This document shows positions 1 through 8,119 of a DNA stretch of 64,000 bases, piece by piece (within the stretch, counting starts at the first letter, position 1; each line of letters begins with the position of its first letter). This DNA comes from CBDHDJ01 sp965261645 (GTDB lineage Bacteria > Pseudomonadota > Alphaproteobacteria > SHVV01). The notes under the pieces were generated by a model that saw nothing but the letters and a program-made list of their open reading frames with translations, made no database searches and was not told the origin of the DNA. Position numbers and translations under genes: made by a program. The stretch is taken from assembly GCA_965261645.1 (NCBI GenBank), contig CBDHDJ010000003.1, positions 248,001 through 312,000 on the forward strand, written 5' to 3'.

Positions 1-35
1 ATGCCGAACGGGAGTTAGATGTATATCGGGCCCGG

Positions 36-269
36 ATGCGAATCCAGGGACTAAATGTTGATGGAACCAAAAAGATAAAGCAGCGTCGGTTTAGATCGAA
101 CCAGAAGACTCAATCAGCAGCACAGGGAAAGGTTGGCCGCCCCGTCGAAAGGCCGGTGCCAGATCAAATCCCCGACACGCCGGAGAACGTCGCTCGCGCC
201 ATTATGCGGGGGCCACCAAAGAAGGAATGGGATTACCTGAAAGCGGCGGGAAAGAAGTCGATTGACTGA
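36..269 (+). CDS. Small conserved-looking hypothetical protein
   Basis: A 77-residue basic protein that I do not recognise by function. The first half is rich in Lys/Arg and contains a GRPVERPVP segment, loosely like an AT-hook core; the second half (PDTPENVARAIMRGPPKKEWDYLK) looks like a short conserved alphaproteobacterial protein tail. The frame is also open upstream to the window edge, so the true start could lie outside; the ATG at 36 was chosen because it gives a compact small protein. There is no signal peptide or membrane segment. It is followed by about 400 bases without a gene. Confidence 0.5.
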   Translation: MRIQGLNVDGTKKIKQRRFRSNQKTQSAAQGKVGRPVERPVPDQIPDTPENVARAIMRGPPKKEWDYLKAAGKKSID

Positions 270-598
270 TCATCTGGGTAAGATTGTATATAATTCCCCA
301 AGATTGAGCCACCGAATGACGCGGGCCCGGACCCTGGATGACGGACCGGCCGTGCGTCGGTCCAGCGCTAAATCGAAATCGTCTCCCACTGATTTCGAAC
401 TCGATATTCTCGATTGAGTTGTCTCCGCGGTAGGGGAGATTCCGATATGAGGGATTCAAAAGTGCTGCGCAACGCATTGGTCACGATTTGAGCGACCTGC
501 TCAACAATGGGGCAGCCTGCCTGGAAACCGGGCAGCCGCGAGCGCCACGCCTAGCCGAAAAACCGCAGTTCTCCAGCAAATTCCGTGCGCGTTGCCGT
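270..598. other. Intergenic region upstream of glnB
   Basis: No credible coding sequence is seen on either strand; the minus-strand reading frames have arbitrary composition and run into glnB antisense. The region ends in the sigma-54-type promoter of glnB. I looked for a TGCACC-N5-GGTGCA type NtrC enhancer and did not find a clear one. Confidence 0.5.
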
Positions 599-613
599 TG
601 GCACGACTCGTGC
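599..613 (+). promoter_or_regulatory. Sigma-54 (RpoN) -24/-12 promoter of glnB-glnA
   Basis: The bases read TGGCACG-N4-GTGC, one mismatch from the RpoN consensus TGGCACG-N4-TTGC, with GG (600-601) and GC (612-613) at the correct 12-base register. The predicted transcript start is about 12 bases further on, leaving a leader of about 45 bases before the glnB ATG at 669. Sigma-54 control of glnBA under nitrogen limitation is well known in alphaproteobacteria, so sequence and context agree. Confidence 0.7.
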
Positions 614-668
614 GATAGGTAAGCGCGAACGACGTCGCCGACGTCGGAACCTGCGGGGCGCGGTAGCC

Positions 669-1007
669 ATGAAAAAGATCGAAGCGATCGTAAAACCGTT
701 CAAGCTCGATGAGGTCAAGGAGGCCCTGCACGAGATCGGCCTTCAGGGCATGACCGTGACCGAGGCCAAGGGGTTCGGGCGGCAGAAAGGCCACACCGAG
801 CTTTACCGCGGCGCCGAGTATGTCGTCGATTTCCTGCCCAAGGTGAAGATCGAGATCGTGCTCGAGGATGCTCTCGTCGAACGGGCCATCGAGGCGATCC
901 AGCAGGCCGCCCACACGGGCCGTATCGGCGACGGCAAGATCTTCGTCACCCCGGTCGAGGAGGTGTTGCGCATCCGTACCGGGGAAAAGGGCGCAGACGC
1001 GGTCTGA
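669..1007 (+). CDS. glnB: Nitrogen regulatory protein PII
   Basis: PII signal-transduction protein of 112 residues, the usual family length. It senses 2-oxoglutarate and ATP/ADP and passes nitrogen status to the GS adenylyltransferase GlnE and to NtrB. It starts MKKIEAIVKPFKL, contains the T-loop with the uridylylation tyrosine Tyr51 in GAEYVVDF, and ends with the conserved TGRIGDGKIFV and RIRTGE segments. The frame is open 84 bases further upstream, but the ATG at 669 matches the family start exactly. It lies 56 bases before glnA in the same direction and should be co-transcribed from the RpoN-type promoter at 599. Its partner gene glnE is also in this window (31460). Confidence 0.97.
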   Translation: MKKIEAIVKPFKLDEVKEALHEIGLQGMTVTEAKGFGRQKGHTELYRGAEYVVDFLPKVKIEIVLEDALVERAIEAIQQAAHTGRIGDGKIFVTPVEEVLRIRTGEKGADAV

Positions 1008-1063
1008 ATCGGCTCCCAACGCCGCCTATCGCCCCTCATCACAGACCAGGAGGAAACCCGCCC

Positions 1064-2473
1064 ATGTCCGATCCCAAGAGCGCTCTCCAGATGATCAAGG
1101 ACAACGAAGCCGCCTTCGTCGACCTTCGTTTCACGGATCCGCGCGGCAAATGGCAGCATCTCGCGATGAGCGCCAGCATGGTCGATGAGGACACCTTCAG
1201 CGACGGCGTGATGTTCGATGGCTCCTCGATCGCCGGCTGGAAGGACATCAGCGAGTCCGACATGATGCTCAGGCCCGATCCCGCGACGGCGGCGATGGAC
1301 CCCTTCTCGGCCCAGCCCTCGCTGATTCTGACCTGCGACGTGGTCGAGCCGACCACGGGCGAGGACTACGTGCGCGATCCGCGCTCGGCGGCGCGGCGCG
1401 CCGAGGCCTACCTCAATCACGCGGGCGTTGGCGACCACGCGCTATTCGGGCCGGAGCTTGAATTCTTCGTGTTCGACGACGTGCGCTTCGACGTCTCGAT
1501 GAACAACACCTTCTATGCCATCGATCAGGAGGAAGGGCCCTACAACTCGGGCCGCCAGTACGAAGGTAGCAACATCGGCCACCGCCCGCCCATGAAAGGC
1601 GGTTATTTCCCCGTGCCGCCGGTCGATTCGCTTGGCGATCTGCGCGCCGAGATGATCACGGTGATGGGCGATATGGGAATCGAGACGGAAAAACACCATC
1701 ACGAGGTGGCGCCGAGCCAGAACGAGCTTGGGGTGAAGGGCGCGACCCTCGTGCGCATGGCCGATATCGTGCAAATCTACAAATACGTCGTGCAGAACAT
1801 CGCCCATGCCTACGGCAAGACGGCGACCTTCATGCCCAAGCCCGTGCTCGGCGACAACGGCTCGGGCATGCACACCCATCAATCGATCTGGAAGGACGGC
1901 AAGCCGGTGTTCGCGGGCACGCAATACGCCGATCTCTCGGAGGTCGCGCTGTTCTATATCGGCGGCATCATCCGCCATGCCCGCGCCATCAACGCGTTCT
2001 CCAATCCCACCACCAACAGCTACAAGCGCCTGGTGCCGGGCTTCGAGGCGCCAGTCCTGCTCGCCTACTCGGCGCACAACCGCTCGGCCGCCTGCCGCAT
2101 CCCCTATACCTCGAGCCCCAACGGCAAGCGCGTCGAGGTGCGCTATCCCGATCCCGCCGCCAACCCCTATCTCACCTTCGCCGCCATGCTGATGGCCGGG
2201 CTCGATGGCATCGAGAACCGCACCCATCCGGGCGATCCGATGGACAAGAACCTTTACGACCTGCCGCCCGAGGAGCTGAAGGACGTGCCCACGGTGTGCG
2301 GCAGCCTGCGCGAGGCGCTCGACACACTCGATTCCGACCGCGAGTTCCTCAAGAAAGGCGGGGTCTTCACCGACGATCTGATCGACGGCTACATCGAGCT
2401 CAAATGGGGCGAGGTGCACGCCTTCGAGCAGACGCCCCACCCCATCGAGTTCCAGATGTACTACAGTGTTTGA
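1064..2473 (+). CDS. glnA: Glutamine synthetase type I
   Basis: Catalyses ATP-dependent amidation of glutamate with ammonium to glutamine, the main ammonium-assimilation step. At 469 residues it has the standard GSI-beta length. Visible family motifs include the N-terminal beta-grasp FDGSSIAGW, the catalytic ELEFFVFDD and GSGMHTHQS segments, NPTTNSYKRLVPG, and the adenylylation loop DKNLYDLPPEE with the modified tyrosine at codon 398. That tyrosine is the site used by GlnE, so activity is expected to be tuned by adenylylation. A good Shine-Dalgarno (AGGAGG) precedes the ATG. It follows glnB as the second gene of the operon, and an IS256-family element begins 46 bases after its stop. Confidence 0.98.
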   Translation: MSDPKSALQMIKDNEAAFVDLRFTDPRGKWQHLAMSASMVDEDTFSDGVMFDGSSIAGWKDISESDMMLRPDPATAAMDPFSAQPSLILTCDVVEPTTGEDYVRDPRSAARRAEAYLNHAGVGDHALFGPELEFFVFDDVRFDVSMNNTFYAIDQEEGPYNSGRQYEGSNIGHRPPMKGGYFPVPPVDSLGDLRAEMITVMGDMGIETEKHHHEVAPSQNELGVKGATLVRMADIVQIYKYVVQNIAHAYGKTATFMPKPVLGDNGSGMHTHQSIWKDGKPVFAGTQYADLSEVALFYIGGIIRHARAINAFSNPTTNSYKRLVPGFEAPVLLAYSAHNRSAACRIPYTSSPNGKRVEVRYPDPAANPYLTFAAMLMAGLDGIENRTHPGDPMDKNLYDLPPEELKDVPTVCGSLREALDTLDSDREFLKKGGVFTDDLIDGYIELKWGEVHAFEQTPHPIEFQMYYSV

Positions 2474-2475
2474 AG

Positions 2476-2502
2476 TGTTGTTATATTATTATACAACAAC
2501 TT
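2476..2502 (+). terminator. Weak AT-rich stem-loop after glnA
   Basis: An imperfect dyad (GTTGTTATA ... TATACAACAAC) begins three bases after the glnA stop. It is AT-rich with bulges and no clear U-tract follows, so it may be only a 3'-end processing or stabilising hairpin. The IS256-family element inserted at 2520, immediately downstream. Confidence 0.25.
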
Positions 2503-2519
2503 GTAATGTTTTCCTTGTA

Positions 2520-3968
2520 GATCGTGTCCCGGCGCGTGGTGTAAGAGCGTTGCGCTCTACGCGGCTCCCGGCGGGTAGGGCCGGGACGTTCAGGCTGCCA
2601 CGGTGGGCAGCGTGATGGGGACACCATCGCTCAGCGGAGCGATTGATTCCAGCGTCATGTATCTCCTTGAGACGGCCCACTCATCGTTCTGCTCGAGAAG
2701 GATAGCGCCGACGAGCCGTGTGATGGCGGCTTCGTTGGGAAAGATACCGACGACGTTGGTGCGACGCTTGACCTCGGCATGGAGCCGTTCGATCGGGTTT
2801 GTGGAGTGCAATTTCTGGCGGTGCTCCCTGGGGAAGCTCATGTAGGCGAGGACGTCGTGCTCGGCTTCGTCCATGAGAACTGCCAGCTTGGGCACCTTGG
2901 GCCTGAGCTGGTAGGCGACCTGACGCCACTGGGCCTTCGCGCTGTCGGCGTCCTCCTGGGCGAAGGCGGTGGCGACGAAGGCGGAGACGACGCGCCGGCC
3001 CTGGCGGCCGGCATGGGCCAGCAGGTTGCGGGCGGAGTGCACGCGGCAGCGCTGCCATGTGGCGCCGAGGATCCGGGTCGCGGCGGCCTTCAGGCCCTTG
3101 TGGTCGTCGGAGATCACCAGCTTCACGCCGCGCAGCCCGCGCCGGGCCAGCGAGCGCAGGAACTCGGTCCAGAAGGTCTCGGCCTCCGACGCGCCGATCG
3201 CCACGCCCAGGACCTCGCGGCGGCCTTGGTCCTTGACGGCCACAGCCACGGTCACCGCGACCGAGACGATGCGTCCGGTCTGGCGCACCTTCACGTAGGT
3301 GGCGTCGAGCCACAGATAGGGCCAGTCGCCCTCCAGCGGTCGATCGAGGAAGCCGTTGACCTTATCGTCGATCTCGCCGCACAGCCTGGAGACCTGGCTC
3401 TTGGAGGCGCCCGACATCCCCATCGCCTGAACCAGATCGTCGACCGAGCGGGTCGACACCCCCTGGATGTAGGCCTCCTGGATCACCGCAGCCAGCGCCT
3501 TCTCGGCCATCCGCCGCGGCTCCAGGAAGCCCGGGAAGTGGCTTCCCTTCCTCAGCTTCGGGATCTTCAGCTCCACCGTGCCGGCCCGCGTCTCCCAGGA
3601 CCGGTCGCGGTAGCCGTTGCGGTGGGTGATACGATCCGCCGAGCGCTCGCCGTGCCCGGCGCCGGTCAGGCCCTCAACCTCCAGTGCCATCAGCCGCTCG
3701 GCCGTGAAGCCGATCATCTCGCGAAGCAGATCGGCATCGGAGCTCTTCTCCAAAAGCGCGCGCAGGGTCATCATGTCCTGGGTCATCGTGGTTCTCCTTC
3801 GGGTCAGGTTGGTTTGCACTAGCCCAACCCTAAACCGGAACCGCGATGGCCTCCGCTGTGGATAGCCGGCTTGCCTACGCCAGACTCTCGGCGGTCGCTA
3901 CGGCAAGCCGCCTACCCACAGCTAACAGAGGCTCCAACAACTCCTACACCACGTCCTGGGACACGACC
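2520..3968 (-). mobile_element. IS256-family insertion sequence, complete
   Basis: A 1449-bp element with imperfect terminal inverted repeats: the left end begins GATCGTGTCCC and ends its repeat CGTGGTGTA, and the right end read inward begins GGTCGTGTCCC and ends CGTGGTGTA. It is flanked by a perfect 8-bp target duplication TCCTTGTA at 2512-2519 and 3969-3976, a length normal for IS256. It carries one intact transposase gene on the minus strand. It sits between glnA and a TfoX-N gene and breaks no visible coding sequence. Confidence 0.93.
2590..3786 (-). CDS. IS256-family transposase
   Basis: DDE transposase (Transposase_mut type) of about 398 residues, the usual size. The catalytic acidic residues are recognisable: Asp in LWLDATYVKV, Asp in LVISDDHKGL, and Glu in the C-terminal NPIERLHAEVKRRT segment. 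The frame extends 11 codons further upstream, but the ATG at 3786 has an AAGGAG ribosome site nine bases before it. The gene is intact, so the element could be active. It is the only IS256-type element in the window. Confidence 0.92.
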   Translation of the reverse strand: MTQDMMTLRALLEKSSDADLLREMIGFTAERLMALEVEGLTGAGHGERSADRITHRNGYRDRSWETRAGTVELKIPKLRKGSHFPGFLEPRRMAEKALAAVIQEAYIQGVSTRSVDDLVQAMGMSGASKSQVSRLCGEIDDKVNGFLDRPLEGDWPYLWLDATYVKVRQTGRIVSVAVTVAVAVKDQGRREVLGVAIGASEAETFWTEFLRSLARRGLRGVKLVISDDHKGLKAAATRILGATWQRCRVHSARNLLAHAGRQGRRVVSAFVATAFAQEDADSAKAQWRQVAYQLRPKVPKLAVLMDEAEHDVLAYMSFPREHRQKLHSTNPIERLHAEVKRRTNVVGIFPNEAAITRLVGAILLEQNDEWAVSRRYMTLESIAPLSDGVPITLPTVAA

Positions 3969-4038
3969 TCCTTGTACTTAACATAAGGAAAAATCGACCT
4001 CGATCGCGGGCGGACCAGACCGGAAATCACGGCCACTT

Positions 4039-4371
4039 TTACTTCCGTACAAAGTCGGTACTGCGGCGAACCCAGTCGCCCAGAACGTCATCATCGGTGC
4101 TCGGAGTTGGCAGCAAAACGTAGCCCTTCTTCACGGGCGCCTTGGGGTAATATTGGAGAGGTTTCGCGCCTTGATCCAAAAGCGCGTTGCGGTCTTCCTC
4201 CGGCAACTTCAGCGCAAGTCCAACCGGCGTGAGCGTCATGAAAATGCGGCCGTCGACGTAGGCCGCCGCGCCGCTGGAGAAATGCTTACAGACAATGTCA
4301 ATTGCCTGTTCGCCTGGCGCATTAGCTCGTTCAACGATGGACTTCAGTTCTGTTAGATAAGGCTCCGCCAT
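4039..4371 (-). CDS. TfoX N-terminal domain protein
   Basis: A 110-residue protein matching the TfoX/Sxy N-terminal domain, which in competence regulators is joined to a C-terminal helical domain that is absent here. Seen segments are FSSGAAAYVDGRIFMTLTPVGLALKLP and the closing pattern with GYVLLP. It has no signal peptide or membrane helix. Stand-alone TfoX-N proteins are common in alphaproteobacteria and have no settled role; involvement in DNA uptake should not be assumed. Two further TfoX-N genes lie at 13783 and 14172. Neighbours are the IS256 element upstream in map order and the thioesterase gene on the same strand. Confidence 0.8.
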   Translation of the reverse strand: MAEPYLTELKSIVERANAPGEQAIDIVCKHFSSGAAAYVDGRIFMTLTPVGLALKLPEEDRNALLDQGAKPLQYYPKAPVKKGYVLLPTPSTDDDVLGDWVRRSTDFVRK

Positions 4372-4459
4372 AGCACGACATTACTGCAAATTTCCTTTTC
4401 ATCCGGCGTCAGCGCCAGCGATTGAAGCGGTTGCGGCGGGTCGTGTAAGGGTCGTACCG

Positions 4460-4873
4460 CTACGTTTCGACCGTGCCGTCGTCTGGATCGACCGGTCGGG
4501 GGCGGCCCTGGCCGTCGATCGCGACATAGACGAAGGTGCCCGCGGTGACGATCACCTCCTCGGCGATGCGCTGGCGCCGGGCCAGGGTCTCGATCGCCAC
4601 GGTGACCGAGGTGCGCCCGACCTTGACGACCTCGGCGTACAGGCTCACCAGATCGCCGATGAAGACCGGGCGGTGAAACGTCATCGCGTCGATCGCCACG
4701 GTGGCGACCCGGCCGTGGGCGCGCTGGGCGGCGACGACCGCGCCGGCGATGTCCATGTGCGAGAGCACCCAGCCGCCGAAGATGTCACCGTTGGGATTGG
4801 CGTCCGCCGGCATCGGCACGGTGCGGATCACCGGAGGGCCGCGCTCGTCTGGGCGGGCGTCTGTTTCAGACAT
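4460..4873 (-). CDS. YciA-like acyl-CoA thioesterase
   Basis: A 137-residue single hotdog-domain protein of the YciA/acyl-CoA thioester hydrolase family, which cleaves acyl-CoA to free acid and CoA in the cytosol. The diagnostic N-terminal run PADANPNGDIFGGWVLSHMDIAGA is present, with the catalytic Asp of NGDIFGGW, followed by TFHRPVFIGDLVSLYAEVVKVGRTS. Length and motif order agree with the family; substrate chain length cannot be told from sequence. It is divergent from parE, with a 97-bp AT-rich gap that must hold both promoters. Confidence 0.88.
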   Translation of the reverse strand: MSETDARPDERGPPVIRTVPMPADANPNGDIFGGWVLSHMDIAGAVVAAQRAHGRVATVAIDAMTFHRPVFIGDLVSLYAEVVKVGRTSVTVAIETLARRQRIAEEVIVTAGTFVYVAIDGQGRPRPVDPDDGTVET

Positions 4874-4893
4874 TGCATCTTCACTATATCTTG

Positions 4894-4923
4894 TTATTGT
4901 ACTTTATCGCCATACACTATAGA
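4894..4923 (+). promoter_or_regulatory. Possible promoter of parE
   Basis: TTATTG (4894-4899), an 18-base spacer and TATAGA (4918-4923) lie in the AT-rich gap between the divergent thioesterase gene and parE, 47 bases before the parE ATG. The -10 matches four of six consensus positions and the -35 is weak, so this is only a plausible site. Confidence 0.3.
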
Positions 4924-4970
4924 GATTTCGCCACCCTTTTTTCGCCCCTTTTGGGTGCTATCTAGGGAGT

Positions 4971-6938
4971 ATGGCGAAGGTGGCATCACGGCGATCCAGC
5001 GCGGCGGAGGCCTACTCGGCCGAGGATATCGAGGTCCTCGAAGGGCTCGAGCCGGTGCGCCGACGCCCCGCCATGTACATCGGCAGCACCGACGAGCATG
5101 GCCTTCACCATCTCGCCGCCGAGGTCATCGACAACGCCATGGACGAAGTCGTGAACGGCTTCGGCGATCGCATCGAGGTCGAGCTGCACGACGACGGCTC
5201 GCTCACGGTCAGCGATAACGGCCGCGGCATTCCGGTCGATCCGCACCCCAAGTTCAAGACCAAATCGGCGCTCGAGATCATCCTGACGACGCTCCATTCC
5301 GGCGGTAAATTCGGCGGCAAGGCCTATCACACCGCAGGCGGCCTGCACGGCGTCGGCATCTCCGTCGTGAATGCGCTGGCCGAGACCCTCGATGTGGAGG
5401 TGGCGCGCGGCCAAGCGGTTTGGCGCCAGTCTTACGCGCGGGGCAAGCCCAAGGGGAAACTCACGTCGAGGAAGGGCGCCCGCGCCAAACGCGGCACCAC
5501 GGTGAGGTTCAAGCCCGATTCCGAGGTGTTCGGGCCCAACGCGGCATTCCGCCCGGCCACGCTCTTTCACATGGTGCGCTCCAAGGCCTACCTGTTCAGC
5601 GGCGTCGAGATCCGCTGGCGCTGCGCTGAAGGCCGTCTCGCCGGCGATCGCGACACCCCCGCCGCGGATGTACTCCATTTCCCCGGCGGATTGCAGGATC
5701 TCCTCGCCGCCCAGCTCGGGGAGCGCGCCAGCCTGACACCGGCGCCATTCGCCGGACGCGCCGTGTTCGCCCGCGATCAGGGCCATGTCGAATGGGTGGT
5801 GGCGTGGCCCGATGACGGCGAAGGCGCGCTCCATTCCTATTGCAATACCGTGCCGACGCCTGACGGCGGCACCCACGAGGCCGGCCTCCGCGCCGCGTTG
5901 ACCAAGGGGCTGAAGGCGTATGGCGAGCTCGCGGGCAACCGCCGCGCCGGGCAGGTGAACGCCGAGGATGTCCTCGGCAGCGCCGAAGCGGTGCTCTCGG
6001 TCTTCCTGCACGAGCCGCAGTTCCACGGCCAGACCAAGCAACGGCTCACCAACCCCGACGCCAGCCGCCTGATCGAGAATGCGCTGCGCGATCATTTCGA
6101 GCACTGGCTGAGCGAAGCGCCCGAGACCGCGAACGAGCTCGTGGCGTACTTGATCGAGCGCGCCGAGGAGCGCCTGCGCCGCCGCGAACAGCGCGACGTC
6201 GCGCGCAAGACCGCCGTGCGCAAGCTCAGGCTGCCGGGCAAGCTCGCCGATTGCGCCGAGGCGCGAGCCCGGGGAACCGAGATCTTCATCGTCGAGGGCG
6301 ATTCCGCGGGCGGCTCCGCCAAGCAGGCGCGCGACCGGCGCACCCAGGCGGTGCTGCCGCTCCGCGGCAAGATCCTCAATGTCGCCTCGGCCGGGCCGGC
6401 CAAGTTCACCAGCAACCAGGAACTGTCCGATCTCGTTCAAGCGCTCGGCTGCGGCACGGGCGAAGGCTACAAGGAAGACGAGCTGCGCTACGAGCGGGTC
6501 GTCATCATGACCGACGCCGATGTTGATGGCGCCCACATCGCCGCGCTTCTGATGACCTTCTTTTATCGCGAAATGCCAAAACTCATTGAAAACAAGCATC
6601 TTTTTCTCGCCCTGCCGCCTCTCTATCGGCTCAGCCGGGGCGGCGAGACCCGCTTTGCGCGCGATGAGGCGCACAAGGAGGAGCTGTTGAAAACGGTGTT
6701 CAACGGCTCCGGCCGGGTCGAGATGAGCCGCTTCAAGGGATTGGGCGAGATGCCGTCGGCACAGCTCCGCGAAACCACCATGGCGCCGGCAAACCGCACC
6801 CTGCTGCGGGTTGTCGTGCCCAAAGGCAAGGCGCCTTACACCGACGAGATCGTCGAGTGCCTGATGGGCCGCAAACCCGAGCTCAGGCTCGCGTTCATCC
6901 AGGAAGGCGCGCGCTCGGTCGAAGACCTCGATATCTGA
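4971..6938 (+). CDS. parE: DNA topoisomerase IV subunit B
   Basis: ATPase subunit of topoisomerase IV, which with ParC decatenates daughter chromosomes. The protein has 655 residues, typical for ParE and shorter than most GyrB. Order of features: GHKL ATPase with EVIDNAMDEV, DNGRGIPVD and GGLHGVGISVVNAL, then the transducer domain, then the TOPRIM domain with EGDSAGGSAKQARDRRTQ and DADVDGAHI, and the C-terminal SRFKGLGEM segment. The QTKQRLTNPD stretch in the transducer is also typical. It could only be confused with gyrB; overall length and the SAGGSAKQARDRRTQ wording favour parE. It appears to be a single-gene unit. Confidence 0.93.
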   Translation: MAKVASRRSSAAEAYSAEDIEVLEGLEPVRRRPAMYIGSTDEHGLHHLAAEVIDNAMDEVVNGFGDRIEVELHDDGSLTVSDNGRGIPVDPHPKFKTKSALEIILTTLHSGGKFGGKAYHTAGGLHGVGISVVNALAETLDVEVARGQAVWRQSYARGKPKGKLTSRKGARAKRGTTVRFKPDSEVFGPNAAFRPATLFHMVRSKAYLFSGVEIRWRCAEGRLAGDRDTPAADVLHFPGGLQDLLAAQLGERASLTPAPFAGRAVFARDQGHVEWVVAWPDDGEGALHSYCNTVPTPDGGTHEAGLRAALTKGLKAYGELAGNRRAGQVNAEDVLGSAEAVLSVFLHEPQFHGQTKQRLTNPDASRLIENALRDHFEHWLSEAPETANELVAYLIERAEERLRRREQRDVARKTAVRKLRLPGKLADCAEARARGTEIFIVEGDSAGGSAKQARDRRTQAVLPLRGKILNVASAGPAKFTSNQELSDLVQALGCGTGEGYKEDELRYERVVIMTDADVDGAHIAALLMTFFYREMPKLIENKHLFLALPPLYRLSRGGETRFARDEAHKEELLKTVFNGSGRVEMSRFKGLGEMPSAQLRETTMAPANRTLLRVVVPKGKAPYTDEIVECLMGRKPELRLAFIQEGARSVEDLDI

Positions 6939-6998
6939 CAGCGCCAGCAGGCGCTGGTGGTCACCGCCGATCACGCGCCGTCACATCTGCATGAGTCG

Positions 6999-7016
6999 GG
7001 GCCTTCGGGGCCCTTT
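6999..7016 (+). terminator. Possible terminator after parE
   Basis: A 5-bp GC stem (GGGCC/GGCCC) with a TTCGG loop is followed by only three T residues. A second perfect 7-bp hairpin (CAGCGCC-AGCA-GGCGCTG) lies closer to the parE stop but has no T-tract. Either may end the parE transcript; both are weak. Confidence 0.3.
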
Positions 7017-7093
7017 GGCGCTTGCGCGCGCTGCAACGCCTGCCCACCATCATGACCAGGTACTCCGTTCATGATGACGAAGGAGAGGAGCCC

Positions 7094-7219
7094 ATGATTG
7101 CGGCTATCCGGCTATTTGCCGTTCTCGGAATCGTAGTTGCGCTCGCCGCGTGCGCCGATTTGTCAATGGTCAGTCACGACGGCCAGCCATTCGCCCACGG
7201 CGACCACTACGCGACGTAG
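7094..7219 (+). CDS. Very small putative lipoprotein
   Basis: A 41-residue protein beginning MIAAIRLFAVLGIVVALAAC: a basic-free hydrophobic signal segment ending in a type II signal peptidase lipobox (ALAAC), leaving a mature lipopeptide of about 23 residues. A strong purine-rich ribosome site (AGGAGAGGAG) stands seven bases before the ATG. The longer in-frame extension to 7022 lacks such a site. Its mature start (ACADLSMVSHDGQPF) loosely resembles that of the lipoprotein encoded next (ACAESGTISHVR), so it may be a short relative or a truncated copy. Function unknown. Confidence 0.5.
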   Translation: MIAAIRLFAVLGIVVALAACADLSMVSHDGQPFAHGDHYAT

Positions 7220-7432
7220 ACCGGGGTCCTGCACCCGCGCGCTTCCGCGCACAGCTTTTAATAAGGGTCGCGCGTGTTGCCGCAGGCCGCCTTACCGGCT
7301 CGGTCGGGAGCTCGCGCTCTCGCCGCCATGACCGAATGGTCGTCTGTCACCGTGGGGTCCCGTGCCGCAGGGCGGTCTCTGTCCGCCGCATCACCACGCG
7401 ATGAGCGACGCGCGGGACGGCCGATTCGAGCC

Positions 7433-7981
7433 ATGAGCCTTGCGCGCCTGAGCGTCGCTGGACTGATCCTGGCGCTGGTGGCCTGTGCCGAGAGCGGGAC
7501 CATCAGCCATGTCAGGCTGCAATCCATCTACAGCCCCCAGCTCGTCCGCTATGTCGCGCGGAGCGGCAGCCTGCCCGTCGCCATCTATGGCAATCCGTTC
7601 GCCTCGGCCGGGCGCCAGGCCGACGCCCGGATCGTCGCGGGAATAGGAAACATCCCGGCGCTCGACCGCGTGAGCTTTAGCCTGTTGCCACACGACCAGC
7701 CCCGTCCGGACGGCCAGCTCGTCCTGATCTTCAATGCGAAGGGCCCCGTGCGCGAGATCTGCCGGGAGCCCAGCGCGTACACCCCGGACGCAGGCGGCGC
7801 GACCATCCGCATCGAGGCCGCGTTCTGCATCGGAGATCGTGCGGTGGCGAGCGCCAGCGGTCGCGCGCCGGCGGTCGACACGCCCGCTGACCCGGCCTTT
7901 CGGCGTAGCCTCGATCGCCTCCTGACTGCTCTGCTGCCACGATCCCATAGTGGCGGAGGCGGCGGCCAGGGCAACAGGTAG
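7433..7981 (+). CDS. Uncharacterised lipoprotein, paralogue A
   Basis: A 182-residue predicted lipoprotein. MSLARLSVAGLILALVAC is a signal peptide with lipobox LVAC; the start at 7433 was chosen because the open frame upstream (from 7274) would bury it. The mature part has the landmarks YGNPF, LVLIFNAKGPVREIC, IRIEAAFCIGD and PADPAFRRSLDRLLTALLP, which recur in the same order in the next gene. Two cysteines could pair in the periplasm. It resembles a class of conserved hypothetical alphaproteobacterial lipoproteins with no known role. A Gly-rich tail closes the protein. Confidence 0.75.
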   Translation: MSLARLSVAGLILALVACAESGTISHVRLQSIYSPQLVRYVARSGSLPVAIYGNPFASAGRQADARIVAGIGNIPALDRVSFSLLPHDQPRPDGQLVLIFNAKGPVREICREPSAYTPDAGGATIRIEAAFCIGDRAVASASGRAPAVDTPADPAFRRSLDRLLTALLPRSHSGGGGGQGNR

Positions 7982-8119
7982 TGGCGCTTGTTCCGGCTGT
8001 TTGTTACATTGCCGCTGCTCGGTGGGGACCTCGCGCCACGGCTTCCGGTGCCCGCTTATCCATTGCAGGATGACGGGCAGGTGCGAGGACATTGTTTAAT
8101 ATCAACGGGTTAGAGAAAT

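Noticed and set aside
4986..6974. A 662-codon minus-strand frame over parE
   Set aside because: Shadow of parE; composition rich in Gly, Arg and His without domain signatures.
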